A DNA stretch of 64,000 nucleotides from Bombus terrestris (lineage: Eukaryota; Arthropoda; Insecta; Hymenoptera; Apidae): the NCBI RefSeq assembly GCF_910591885.1, contig NC_063283.1, positions 3,643,001-3,707,000 of the forward strand. The letters are read 5' to 3'. The notes under the pieces are model-generated. The model did not search any database. It saw nothing but the letters and a program-made list of their open reading frames with translations, and was not told the origin of the DNA. Made by a program: the position numbers and the translations under genes. This document shows, piece after piece, positions 12,760 through 25,604 of this stretch (positions are counted from its first letter, which is position 1; each line of letters begins with the position of its first letter).

Positions 12760-13310
12760 ACGCTCTTTTGTCTGGTGCACCCATTATCCTTCTTTCGTGT
12801 TCTGCTGCCCCCTCCGTTGACATCACCCTGTCGTCGTCCTCTCACCCCGATGTCACTCGAACGTAGCAACTTCGTTATCTCCGGCTACGTCCGTCAACCC
12901 CGTCAAACGTTTCCGACGCTTTGTGCCGCGAGTTTCGCTCGCGTCAAGTTCGGCGTGATCGGCGACGCCGGCGTGGCGAGTCGACGTCGACGTCGACGAT
13001 GCCGTCCTCGTAGTCTCGACGGCTTATCCGTTTAATTAACGAGACAATGCCGAGGTTGGTGGAGATTGCACGCGGCAGGTCCGCAGGGATTCAAAGCGGA
13101 CAATATCGTTATTGTTTACCCCGCTGGTATCCACGTCAGTCCTTCGCTCGACGCAGCCCCATTGCGAGTCGAGCTGAGCACACCTGGAAAGTGCAGTAAT
13201 CGAACTGCGAAATGCTTCGAATTTTTCGCAGCGTTCCGCGTAGTCGATCGTCGCGCGTTGCGCTATAAAATTTGGAGTATTAAAAAGTTTCGAGCACGTT
13301 ATTGAATAGG
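12760..13310. other. CpG-rich patch with three tandem GTCGAC units
   Basis: About 550 bp are clearly richer in G+C and CpG than the flanks. GTCGAC is repeated three times without interruption at 12980-12997, next to other CG-dense sequence. Several overlapping open frames exist on both strands, none recognisable, as expected when stop codons are diluted by high G+C. It lies 1.2 kb downstream of the putative first exon, so an intronic regulatory element, an alternative promoter or an untranslated exon are all possible. None can be proved from sequence alone. Confidence 0.3.
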
Positions 13311-13334
13311 AAACGGCGCGCATGTAGCGGCAAA

Positions 13335-13470
13335 ATAATCCTCCGGATTGCCGGATACGCGATAATAATTAGATTGCGGATTTTTACGTGTTTCTGGTAA
13401 ATTTAAAGGCACGAAAATAATATATAAAAATAATAATATCCAAGGTGGAGTGTGCTCGTAATCATTTTTA
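13335..13470 (+). repeat. Diverged dispersed repeat, family G copy 3
   Basis: Contains ACGCGATAATAATTAGATTGCGG, AATTTAAAGGCACG and GTGTGCTCGTAAT, matching the block order and spacing of 6975-7125 in the same orientation. Substitutions throughout indicate an old copy. No terminal repeats were seen. Confidence 0.5.
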
Positions 13471-13474
13471 ATAG

Positions 13475-16400
13475 GATAAACAAATTACTATGTAGATTTT
13501 ATTCGTTTCGTTCCCTTCGTAAAAATATGAAATTACATGAAAAACGTATAGCCCAACGATAGCCGTGTAGGTAATAGTCGTAGCTCTTTTCTCAGTGAAA
13601 TTGGTTGAACGTAGTTGCAGGAGTACTAAATGCACTTGTGGGACTATATGATAGAAGACTTTGGACGATTCTGCAAGTTCATGTACATTCAACGGAAAGA
13701 AATTGCACTTTGCCACGTTCTATGGACTCTTGAAATACCCGTAGAATATTTTCGAATGACGAAGCTGATACGTCTTCCTCGAACGAATCCACTTCGATTT
13801 GTTGGCGTAACTGCAAATTCCCGATCGGACTATTTTCTGACATCGATTTGATAAGAAAGAATTAAAGGATTCCCTATACGCGTCGAGAAATAAATATTTC
13901 GGTAGCATGGCCCGTTACATGCTCGAGAACCACGAATATCCTATTCTTCAAAACGTGAGAATAATACGAAACACGAAATCAGGAGGTTTGATCCTCCATC
14001 TGGAATACGTATCCAGCGATCTCTGAACTTATGTAACGGATAGCAGATGGCTGAAGACATTTCGCGAAACCCTGGCCCTCCTCGCCTTGAATAAACGAGA
14101 CCCTTATTTCGTTGAATGCTTGTACGCGCATGTATTACAAATTTTGGGACTGTTCCGGATGCTGTTTCGGGAAATCTATTTCAGAATTCGAGGAACGATT
14201 GGTAGAGACGTAACTCAATTTATCTGATGCTACCTGATGGAACAGATGTAGCGATGTAGAACAGTGTTCCTCAATATTCTTCAGTCGCAACTCTCTCTCA
14301 TGACAGCCAAATAACCGGTGAACGCCTTTTCACGTCACATGTATGATATATTGTTCCGTAATATATTCTATTTAATATTCTTATTGTTGCCATTAAAAAT
14401 CAGTCTCATTAATCATCCTCTTGGAAAGATAGTGGACATACCTAGTTTCAGATGAAAAAATCTTGGACTAAAAATGACAGCCCGTAAAATATTTCGCAAT
14501 CTCTTCAATATGTTAACTAGCATCGTGATCATCGGATACTCACGATACTAAATTTTGTAGGATGACTGAGATAAGATAAATTCATAGATCAGGAAACCTC
14601 GAACAACGTGAATGATTTAGGTAGGTAACATCGTTAGAGAAAAATGTGCAAACATAATCGGGTACGATATTTAATAAAATACAATAATAATAATTTGCAA
14701 AATGTTTTCTACAAATTAAACGTTACAGTACAGTATATTTACAGTAAAATGTCGCATAATATCGTATTGTATAGTGGCAGTCAACGTTTAAGGATCAGAA
14801 TTCATAAATTGGGTATCCAAGCTGCAAAGTCCAGAGGAATCGCAATCGATGATGACTGAATTTTTAACGATACTATACCATCGATTTAACGATTTTATCG
14901 TATAGTAGCGTGGCACGCTCGTGGTCGCTTTTTTGCGCTTAAGCGGGAGTATGTAGCTTCGAGACCGCATCCACTCCGTAATTTGCATTTTCACCGGCAA
15001 AAAGGGCTGGCTCGGAAGGGAAACACGGTTACGGTTTTGCGTAGATGCTTTTACGATGGCCGCACGCGCGCCCCACGTTAATGTATACCTCTGCATGGCG
15101 GGCATCTTTTTCACAAGCGCATTCAGTATCATCGTTAATGTCTTGTAACAACATCGAGGCAGACGCGGACGCGGTGTCAACGCTTGTAAATATGCGGCGG
15201 GGTAGGCTAACAGTCGGAACGGCATCTCGTGGCCAGGAAATTGGGATTAATTACCGGGAGAACCTGACCGTAAATACGCGCGGCCCGTCGAGCTTTTGTG
15301 CTAACGCCAACATGGCCAACTTCTTAACAGAATTACGCGTGGTATCAACTGAAACTTCTGAAAGGTGAAATGAATCGGATTAGCCTGAATGGCGAAGCAG
15401 CTGCGAGCAACTTGATGAAATTCTCGTACCGTTTTTCACCCCCGCGGGCTTGTTTCCTCCGCTGTGTCGGAATGTGGCTCCACTTCTTCTTTCTCAATCG
15501 CATCACGCGCGTTTCGTTCCTAGTGTTTACCCTCAATCTTCTGTCACAAGCGAATTTTATTTACACGTCTGAGCTTTATTCGGACGTGGACGAGAAATTT
15601 GTTTTTAGCATTCTCTCAATAATTGAGACGCATCTTTCTTGATATTCTTGTAAGGGAGACTGGCTGCATTAAAGTTGGAAACCAAATACGTTTATCGTTA
15701 AAGGAATAGATGAGATAGTTTGACAAGATCGACGAAGGTAACGAAAATTTTAACGTAATCAAGCAACTTCCTGTTCGTCCATAGAAGCAAAATATGTTCG
15801 TTTGGAGTATGGTCTAAGACCTTTATACGATCACTGAAGACTAGCCACGAACTATAACACGTAGTTCAATGCCAAATTTATTACAATTATCGCTGTGCTA
15901 AATAAAGTGAACGCTTCGCAAGTGAATAATGGTAAAATATATATTAAATTGTAACGTAGGTTCATAGGTATTTATATACATATATTCTAACAAATATAAC
16001 AACAGGCCATATCATATGTACGATATATATTACATACTTTTGCATTATATTACATTATGTTATATAATACAGGAAAGTTAATATGATACGTTATATTATA
16101 TACGAAATATAGAATACATGATCAAGTTACAATATCCGACGTTCGAAAGTACTATTCCCATTTCCATTAATCAATTGCTATCGTATCTAATAGCTGGTAA
16201 CGCAATTCCCCAAAGCATTTGCCTCATTATCGTGTACGATCGCGAATATAGTCCTTTCCATCCACGAGAGCGATTCACAATTCGCAAAATCCGTAAGATC
16301 CTCTTGTGGAACGTAATCGGGAGCCAGAAAGAATTTCAATTAACGGTAGTCCGATTACATTCTGTAGCGAAATCTACGTTATTACGCAATTGGCGTTCGA

Positions 16401-18765
16401 TGAAGCAACATTGTGATCCAATTTATACGCGAATCCTGCTCGTTAAAAAATGTTCATACCGTTGTACCTATCTTGCAGAAATGCGGGATACCCTTCTCAT
16501 TGAAATTTCTTTCGACGAATCGGTGAACAGAATAGTTTTTACGGATGTTGAAACAGTCCGTCCAATCTCCTATGGGCGAATTCGCTCGTTTGCATGGCAA
16601 ACCTTGGAGATGGTATGATTTTTTAAAAATTTCCGCCCGAACGAGATCTGGGATGTAATCTGTGAGATGGGTAACCGCAACTCCGTTTCCCGGATGGTCC
16701 ACCGGTGGAAACTGTTTTTGTGGATTTTCCCAATATATCCGGTTGGTCTTCTCTGGTTGCTATCCTCGGAAGAATCAACGGTCTGTTCGTCTATGTTCAT
16801 GCAATGCATAGGGATAGATAGAGCTGTAGGAATAAAAAAAAATCCTGAAATTTACACAGTTATTATCATCGCGTCCGATCGATACAGGCAACGTGCTTTA
16901 AATCCATTCCCACTCGATACGCAGTCGTTTAATATCAAATATAATTTCCCTTTTAACGAACAGCTTCTCCTTTTTCAGGATATAGCCAGAGATTGAAATT
17001 TTTCTTCTTTGAATCCAGCATGCTGCTGATACATTTTTGCGGAAAATACTCCGTCAAAGGACTGTCGCTATACTATCTCCGATTTCAATTTAATTAACGA
17101 TTCGTGGATTGACACACGGCGAATGGTTTTTCAGTTACTTTTATCCCGATGCTGGAAGATGCATTTTCAAATTACCGTGAAAACTACGTATTGCGTGTCT
17201 GTGAACATCGATAAACCATAACATCTAGAAATTGTACCATGTCATCGGGAAGACGTGTTTGTAGAGGTGTCTGAACTATTTCGTTCACGTCAGCTGACGT
17301 TACGTATTTTATCTCACACAGCGAGTCTTTAGAACAGACCTGGATCGTTTGTTTTCTTTTTTTCTTTTCTTTTTCTCCATTCGCAATCGAAGCTGGCGAT
17401 GCAAGGATCAATATGCCAATAATTCAACAAATCCTCGGACATTTTTCTATTTGTTTCTAAAGGACATTCTTACAGGGCCACTCACGAGATGCTTGCTTAT
17501 CCTCTTCAGACGCTTGTCGGCATTGTCGGTGCTGTTCCGAGTCGAGGAGCCTTGTTACGAGTCGTCTCAACGCGCGTCCTTCCGCTTCGTCTCCTCGCCT
17601 CTTCGGTTTCTCTTGGATGACAAGCTTTTCGGTTTACAAGCCAACGGGTTTTAATTAATTTTTACGGCGCTCAAAGAATCCCTTTGCCGCGGTGTCACCT
17701 GCCAGCATATTTTCATCCTTCTCACGGACATATCGTTTAATATCACAGAGTATTTTTATGCCGCAGCGTGATTCTCTTGTTCGTTTTTCCAACAATCGAT
17801 GCATGACTCTGGTATAGTTTCATCGTAGCCTCTGAATAATATTTAATATAGTTCGATGTAGTTTTTCATGTAAAACGTGAACGGTAATTTACGGTTAGAA
17901 TACGAACGTATTACTCAACGTCTTCGCATTTATCGTATTCGTTTATGATCGCAATGTTTGAATACATCATGCGTGTCACGCAGAAGATTCTGCATGACGT
18001 ACGACGTGATACGGCTGTCACGGTCGTAATGCTAAAGTTTGAAACGAATACATTCACAGATATACATTTCATAAAAGTTGCAAAATTATTTAAATCTATC
18101 GATATCTATATTATATGCTAATTTTTTAACAAGTATATATTGATGACAAATATCTGCTTATTTTTCTATAGGTTTCTAGTATAGTTATTCTATAAGTATA
18201 ATCACGATAGTTGTCTCCCGTTATATTCAATTTTACCAATACTAACGAAATTCTAAGAAGTTTCGCATAATCCACGTAACATATCTATAAAAATCTTCTG
18301 CAACAAGTGATCGAATACGCGTAAATTCTTGCAGATTCGACAGATTATCGATTAATCTTCTTTAATTCTCCGTCTGTTCGCTCTCTTGTCCTTGGTTTAG
18401 TGAATAACTACGATTTGATAGCGAGTTGCCCGTGAGTCGACCAGTTCCCGTAGCTTCGCTGGTTTCAGCAACTTTCGTAACTCATAGTATCCTCTCTGCT
18501 GCTTCTGATTCGCTTATAATGCCAAAAGCAAGTTTCCAAGCGAGTTTTTATCGATAGCACTTTAGCCCAACTTGGTGCTTTGTCATCGTTCAGTCTTCCC
18601 TACGAATTTGTTAATACTCTTACGTTTCTGCCGCCGGCGGAAAATAAATCCCTAACTTTTCCTGAATCGATGGAAATTTAAACAGTTCGCTAAGCACGGT
18701 GATATTTTCCATGCTTCTATTCGTAAAATACGCAACTCGGTTCACTAGATCCTCGGCGCTTTAAT
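13475..18765. other. Gene-free stretch, no recognised feature
   Basis: Mostly A+T-rich, with an extreme A/T section at 15940-16110. It holds the longest open frame of the window (16118-16618, 166 codons), which has no recognisable domain and is within chance expectation. A pyrimidine tract and CAG at 16978 resemble an acceptor but lead into an unrecognised 40-codon frame. No repeat copies were noticed. Confidence 0.55.
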
Positions 18766-18769
18766 ACCG

Positions 18770-19178
18770 TACACGACCGCTCATAAGTATTTAGAACATA
18801 CCGCAGATAATAATAATACATAATAATATGTATGTGTATATAGGTGTAGGCAAAAGTTTTAATCTATTCTTTTCAAGCGATATAATTTTTCGTGCAATTA
18901 TTTGATATTGGTCTATCTGGAACGCCAACTTCTTCATGATCGATTGATGGACGATAATTTTGTAAAATTTACGAACACGAGTCTCAACAGATTACGTTCC
19001 CTCTGTAATTCGTACGAACAATCCTACAAAATTCTTGCATCGTTATCACGCACGAATGCGAGATGACGTTGGATTAATCCTTTACTGGGCAATTTAAACC
19101 GATCATTGTCGGTTGCTTTATACGAACCAAGGAGTGGAACGCGTTTATATGAACTGAATTCTTACGAACGAGGTACAT
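18770..19178. mobile_element. Diverged Tc1-like terminal-repeat element, family C copy 2
   Basis: The left end reads CCGCTCATAAGTATTTA. The complement of the right end (19158-19178) reads TCGTTCGTAAGAATTCA, giving imperfect inverted repeats built on CG(C/T)TC(A/G)TAAG. Similar CGTTCATAAGTA starts occur at 27771. The interior at 18995-19110 matches 105-225 at the window start. No transposase frame remains. The ends resemble Tc1/mariner-group miniature elements of insects; that assignment is inference. Confidence 0.4.
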
Positions 19179-19179
19179 T

Positions 19180-22100
19180 TCCGTACCAGTGATCAAGAAA
19201 AACCGATTTACGACGACCATACACGCGAGGAATTTACTGAAATTCGCGAATGGCAATAGCCGAGTAAGGTATGACGATACATAGTCATAACGTGGATCGA
19301 GCGGCGCCCGTCCACTGGAAACGAATTTGCGCTTTTATCGCCGGGGCCTTTGTTCAGATTTCGCGCGAACGGAGACGAAATCGAAAACAGTATGCGCGCA
19401 CTTTGCTCGACTGCACACAACGAAAACCGGTCTCACCCCTGGCAGCCCACGAATTTCTCTCGCTGGTTTCCTGGCGCGGCTTTAATTACGTCGATTCGTG
19501 AATCGTATCGTGTGTCATTGGCAAAACGGCCAGCATGCAAAGCACAGCCATTATCGGGTGGACCAGCGTTGTAACGCATTGAGCCTTGCTATATCTCGTG
19601 TGTATACCTCACACAATGCGATAGGCCGCATAGGGTGAAACGTGGCGGTTTGCAACTAACGGGGAATCGTGTGTATGCCGCTTTGTGAGAAGCCAAGCAT
19701 CCAACATCGCGTCATTGCGAGCACGGAATTCCGTCGAAAACAAGGCGCTGGAATTCGTTTGTTGCCGTCGAAGAATGTAGGCGCGGCACTGAAGCCTGGA
19801 TTTCCAGCCAACTAAAGTTGCTATGCGAAGTTTAATTTGTTCCTTCATTGGTGTATCGTGCTGTGCCGTTTTCACGGATCTCCGGAACGTTTAAAAGATC
19901 GGGGTAGTGTCTTGCGTTTCTTTCCCCGGCCCATCCATTTCGTTCGTTGATGTCTCGTTACGCGGCTTTCCAACTGCGCCGCTTAAATTCTGTTTCCTTC
20001 TCTTCGAGGCATATTCTATTACTTACACGGGTAAACACTTTACGTTATCTTGCCGGGGAAATGAATTTTTTACGACGTAGATTTGCTTCTCGCTCGTTGC
20101 CGTTTTCGTTCCAACGTTCCAGCGGATGTTCAGCTTGGATATATATCGGATATACTCATGATCATGAGCGTTAGGACGGATGATGGTTTCGTGTAAGATG
20201 TGATAATCGGTGATTTTGTATTTATGTAGCACGACGTTCGTGAAAGTTATCTGCGAAAGTTACAAGAGAAATTGTACGTGTCGACTGCCACTGTAATTTA
20301 AAATTCATTTTGCAAAGTTCTTTATGAATCAGACGTGAAATTTAAAGAAGCTTATTTAATATTTAATACGGTAAAAACATAATAACGTAATAACTCCAGG
20401 GTTTAAATAAACTCCAGAGCGCTGAACTAAAGTTTCAGATGAAATAATGTAACGAGTTCTGAAGGTTTTCACGATTTTCTAATGATTATTCGGGTTCCTA
20501 ATTTTCCTTAAGGAACATCAATGTCCGTTTAGAATTCAAATTAACGCGGAGTTAGCAGGACGTGGCTTTACGCTTTGAATCGAATACGAAGCGGAAACTG
20601 AACAATCTGCCCCGACCCGCAGCCCTATTTTATCGCGAATTTTCATTGAAATTTACGCACAGTGGAACCAATTTTTAAAGAAATCCGATTTCACCGAATT
20701 AATCTTTCAAGCTTGGCCGCAAAAGCTTTACATGAAAAATCATTCGACTCTCGGCGATATTTTATATTTTTATTATACTCCTGACGGTCACCCATGTTTG
20801 TACTTTCTCGTGGGAATAAATACGCTTGGTCTGGAATCTGTGCTCGCCGCCGGCACGTTTTCATTGCGCTTCTTTCTGATTTTCTTTGAGTCGCGTATTT
20901 ATTCTCGCATTTTAAATCGACTCATCCTCCTACCCGCCTTCTTTTTATTTATCTTTCCCTTTCTCCGTGTTCAAGTAGATGAGGAAAACGCCGTAGGGCA
21001 ATGATAAATAATTTCCACGGTTTCCCAGAGCAATTTCCTTTTTCTCCGTCTCGTAAACTACACACCGCGAAAAAAACTTTGTAGAAAGGATATCTCTCCT
21101 CGCGTCCACTGACCCTTCCTTTAACCGGCCATTTATTACAGAATCAGCTTTTTTCCCCTCTTCATTTTTAATTATTTCTTTATGCATCTGTTTATGGGAT
21201 AAAGTTTCTCAGATTACCTGCAAGGTAGTATTCAGGTGAAAGAAACACACTGTTATGTTTGATTTCGTGATAAGTTCAAAGCGGATTTTAAGAAATGTTT
21301 TAAAAACAATGTTGAATATTCACCGTTTCACTTGATCGCTTTTATGGCGCATAATAACATAAGGACATAAAATACTTTCACAGGATCTCTTTCGTTTTTT
21401 CCAGTAATCTATTTCTTGATCTTATATCTCTTCAGGATATTCAATTTTCTACCGCTGAAACAGTTTCATAAAAATAAAAATAAATGATAAAGAGACAATG
21501 TTATACCCAGCTTACCAGAAATTCACTGCGCAAACAGCCTGTGAGATATATATCTGCAACGAATGTCTCGTAGCTTCTACGTGGATCTTCGAATTCGTTC
21601 AAAATTTTAACCATATAATCGAGCTTCGTTACAATGCCAATGGAATTTCAAGATATCTCGCATGGTATATAACATTTCTGCAATTATTACTTGTACTTTA
21701 GCGAGCTATTCTGCGTAAGAATTTTTGTTCAACGCTTTGAATATCATTACCGCAAGATTTATAATACCGACACCATCTATCTACTGCATTATTTCTTTCT
21801 TCCTGTCGTGTTTATGCATCGGATATCGTTGCGGTGTTTTACAGATGCTTTTATTTTTCGCAGTTTCTTCGACGATATCGCAGCACGTATCGTGGCTACC
21901 GTTACGGCAAAACGTCGACAAACAGTCTTAGTTGATCCCGCGCGTTAGCGAAGAACGATCGAATGCAGCTGCTCCCTTTTCTACCTTATCTTCCTTTCTT
22001 CGCTATCTTCCGCGAGGTAGAGAGGCGCGACGCGAAGTTGTAAACCGGTCACGTCCTGACTGGAAATTATGTTCGAAAGCGAACGGATTGGTAACCAGGA

Positions 22101-22525
22101 TGTCGGGTGAAATAAAAGCTGAACCTTCTTCGCGCCAACCAGCGTCGAGCTCATTTCGACTCGTGTTTCTTCCAGTCGTTTCTTCCCTCGTTTAACGAAC
22201 ACAGTCACAGGCTTATTCGATTTTGTGAACTCACGATTCGACAATTCGTTCTGTCGAAATTATTTCGTTGACAGCATAGAATTTATAGAACGGAATACGC
22301 ATTCAAAGAATCGAAGAGGAGAAATAATGAGAGTTGCAAACTGAATGTTTGCCGTACAGGACATCTTATCTTCCTGTGAAGGCTCTTCATCTCAAGGTTC
22401 CTGGGCCTGTCATACGCTCCTTTTCGTAAATATCACGGCACTCGTGTTAACACAAGTAAAGGCGCAAAAATTAATTAAACTAGAAAGGAACCACGTATTC
22501 GACATCACAGTCAATTAATCAATTC
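19180..22525. other. Gene-free stretch, no recognised feature
   Basis: Moderately A+T-rich, with a slightly more G+C-rich part at 19270-20110. Overlapping chance frames occur on both strands. No recognisable protein motif, RNA gene or repeat copy was seen. Confidence 0.55.
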
Positions 22526-22527
22526 AC

Positions 22528-22940
22528 AATAATCTCATCAATTTGATATAACACAATTGATTCTCTTCTTCTCTTCGTACTACAATATATATATGTGTCG
22601 TGTCTTTCGATCACCGTTTGATGAAATTGATGAAATTTCGACATTCATATTATTACCGTGTATCTTGTAATCTGGTTCCATGCATGCCATAGGTGATTTA
22701 ATAATACACACTCAGATTTTGAGTAAATTCACCTTCGATCTTTTCAATAGGATTTAAATTAAAAACCTGTCGAGGCTCAACACGCAACCATTTTAATTTA
22801 CGTACATTGGATCGTAACCTTGCGTGAATATAGAACTCTGATTAATTAATTAATCGTTTTCTTGATACTTAAAATTGATTGATCGTGTCTCGTACGAAAC
22901 CAGCAGATGTCTTGCCATGAACGGAAGTGTAGATAACGAC
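22528..22940 (+). repeat. Ancient dispersed repeat, family D copy 1
   Basis: Shares AATCTCATCAATTTGATATAA with 27965. With 52190-52500 it shares TTCCATGCATG, ATTTTGAGTA(A/G)ATTT, ATCTTTTC(A/G)A(T/C)AGGATTT and GAAACCAGC, in the same order and at similar spacing. Copies are heavily substituted and carry no open frame. No terminal repeats or target duplications were seen. The homology is seen in the sequence; the element class is unknown. Confidence 0.55.
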
Positions 22941-23249
22941 ATGTGGTCGGCATCCTCGCTCCGATTCTGTTGAAAGCGAGAATAAAGGATCATAGACACG
23001 TTCACTGCGAACGATGAAATAGAAGCTGAAGTCTTGGCGGGACACCTTTTGTGCGAGGAGTTGAACTAACAAGCTCGTGTTAGTGGAAAATTCTAGAGGC
23101 TTTGCCTCGTAACGTTTGATGAAAAGCTTGTTTGTATCCCTGGAGCACCAGCCGTGACGGTCGAAACATATTTCATAATGGCTGAGGGAAATTCCGTTGC
23201 TCTTCGCGGCTGTCCAACTTCAATAACTAAGGCTGGCCCTCCGTCAGGC

Positions 23250-23283
23250 TATTTATTTATTTATTTATTCATTTATTCATTCT
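23250..23283 (+). repeat. (TTTA)n/(TTCA) simple repeat
   Basis: Consecutive ATTT units with a few TTCA variants at the 3' side. It is a plain microsatellite about 100 bp upstream of a long T run. Confidence 0.85.
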
Positions 23284-23383
23284 TTGACGAACAGAGTCAA
23301 CTCGACCAGCCCGCTAATACTAAAATATCGACTGCTTTTTGCCACTTTGGATACTTCACGTGTTCCATTATACATCTCGTTTC

Positions 23384-23405
23384 TTTTTTTTTTTTTTTTT
23401 TTTTT
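23384..23405 (+). repeat. Poly(T) run, 22 bp
   Basis: Uninterrupted T run. No retroelement sequence was recognised on either side, so it is not clearly a retrotransposon tail read on the complementary strand. Confidence 0.9.
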
Positions 23406-25349
23406 AAACGAGCTTTCGATTCTTTCATCGGCGCTTCGATTTATCAACTTTATCAACTTTTTATCGACAAAAAACGAACTGGCTGTCGATGTTAGTTAGA
23501 TCGGCGGTTCGCAACGGCTGCTACGGATATTCAAGTTGTTTAATTTGTTTCGCTAATAATTGGCATGCATATGAACGAGTTTATCTGTTCCGACGTTACA
23601 CCCGTGACTTTCTCGTTGATATTTTACCGCGGCGTAAAATGCAGCGCGTTAATAAACTGCATGTTACCGATTTAAACGGAGAATTTGTTTAACAGAGGAA
23701 AATAAATACGGTAAACACGACGCTATCGCGAGGAACGTGTGTAACACGTACGTGAAAGTCGTTATCCATTTGCCTGATTTTTGAGAATAAGAGAGCATTT
23801 TCTGCTAACTATTTTATCATAGCACGGCATTCGCGTATGTTTGTTTTCTACGATTACAATATTACCGTGGAGCTCTGTAAATTTGTTCCGGAGGTAGACG
23901 CTGATGGAAATTACACCTGGTAGTATTTCGTCGAGCGACAGTACACAGCAAACACTATCAATGTGTTTAGGGTAGAATACCGAACCCGTACTCTATTATC
24001 GATGACAATCGAACAAAGTAGGTTACAACAATCCATGATGCTTATTGACTTCTCTAAACGTGATCTGCTTTCGAGATAGTCTGTTCGAATCGAATCCTTC
24101 CCTCTCGGAGCGATCTTTGTTCTGTTTCCCATTATTTCTGTAATTTTCTATGCTGTACAAAAGATTCCCACTATTATACCAACGAGTAGAAACTAGGACA
24201 TAAATTAGAGCATACAACCGCTGATATATCTTTATCCTGGATCGTATGCACTTAGTAAAATGAATTAAAATATTCCGTTTCTAATCTTTCAATAAACCTA
24301 AGTGCTTCTCATATTAAATTCCTGACAATGTTTCTTAGATGGTTATCGAGGAACGCACGAGAAAAACACGAGAAATTAATTTTTGTTGGTTCTTTTATGT
24401 TCATGTCACTTGATGACATACGATAAGTAGCAAATAAATGGAACAATTTGTTAGATTTAAGGATATTACACTTAGCTTCTGGTCGTACTTTTAGCTTTTA
24501 CTTCTATAGCAGAACGAGATATCCAACTAATTTATCAACAGAAACAGGTAGGAATTTTTTGGACGAGTTTTGTCAAATTTGCTCAGCTGTTAAGGGATTA
24601 ATGCTCAAGTCCTGTAAACTCTGGGTTTCTTGTGAGTTTCTACCCGTAGTAATCTTTCTCCTTTCTCGAACACGAAACTTCCTCCTACTTCGCCAAAATG
24701 TATAACGCAGAAGTTGGTAACGGGTTCTCGAGGACGGCACTTTTAAATTAACTCGCATTTGGGTCACTGAATGGCGCAATACACAGCAACAAAGAAAGTG
24801 AACGAAGTATCGTGTATGCAGATATCAGATATGCAGCCTGGACAGGTTAGAAGCACGAAATCTGCCTTCGCTAATTAGAGAACGATCGGCCCAGTTCCAT
24901 AGCGAATTTCAAGGGAAAAGGAGAACGCTTTGGCTGCTGCTCTGTCCGACGAATCGACTTTGATACGGCCAACAAACGAAGGCCATCATGCATTAAACAT
25001 CCGATCTGATCGAAGGGATTTAATAATGCAGAATCGCCAGCAAAATCGATTATATGAATCTTTGCGATCGTAACCACTGACCGAATCGACGTTTTGAATG
25101 TTTAATGGCCACGATACCTGAGCATGTGATGATATATTTATATTTAACGCTTGATCCGTTCTTCGGGATATTTTCTACCGAATCGTAATCCTCTATCGTC
25201 CGACAATCCCTAGAAATTTCCTAGAAATTGTAGGAAAATACGGAGAATTCTTGTATATATGCTTCGCTTCACGTTTAAAGTGTACGCTGAAGATTTCCTT
25301 GAAACATTAATCCTGCTACGTCCGTTCCTTAAGTTTTAGCTTATACTGT

Positions 25350-25600
25350 ACTTTCTTTAATATTGAAAAATACCTCAAGTCGAGAGAGTAAGAGAAGTAA
25401 GAAAAGTATCTCAAGTTGCGTAAAATATGAAAGAATCGCTATTGATACGCGTAATTCATTTTACATTGGACGTTCCGCTGATACGTTAAAATTCATCTCG
25501 TTTGCATGAATAAGAGCAAGATCGCAACATAAAAGTTGAAGGGTCGCAGCGGGGTTGAAAACCTTTTTCCCGGCTGAAGCTAAAACAAGATTGAAACATA
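25350..25600 (+). repeat. Dispersed repeat, family F copy 1
   Basis: Shares with 46455-46800 the series AATATTGAAAAATA(C/T)CTCAAGT, AAAATATGAAAGAATCG and ATACGCGT. With 30140-30300 it shares GAGCAAGAT(C/T)G(C/G)AACATAAAA. A second, weaker ACAAGATTGAAACATAAA block at about 25587 suggests an internal duplication. No coding frame or terminal repeat was seen; class unknown. Confidence 0.5.
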
Positions 25601-25604
25601 AAGA

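Larger units (their letters stand above)
22945..25345. other. Gene-free stretch with simple repeats
   Basis: Contains a (TTTA)n-like tract at 23250-23283 and a 22-T run at 23384-23405. The rest holds only chance-length open frames and no recognised element. Confidence 0.55.

Noticed and set aside
14788..15225. 145-codon open frame, minus strand
   Set aside because: Unrecognised composition-driven frame overlapping another frame on the opposite strand.
16118..16618. Longest open frame of the window, 166 codons, plus strand
   Set aside because: No recognisable domain, no splice or promoter context, and the length is within chance expectation for six frames of 64 kb.
16979..17100. Acceptor-like CTCCTTTTTCAG followed by a 40-codon frame ending in TAA
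   Set aside because: The phase does not fit the only candidate first exon, and the peptide is low-complexity and unrecognised.
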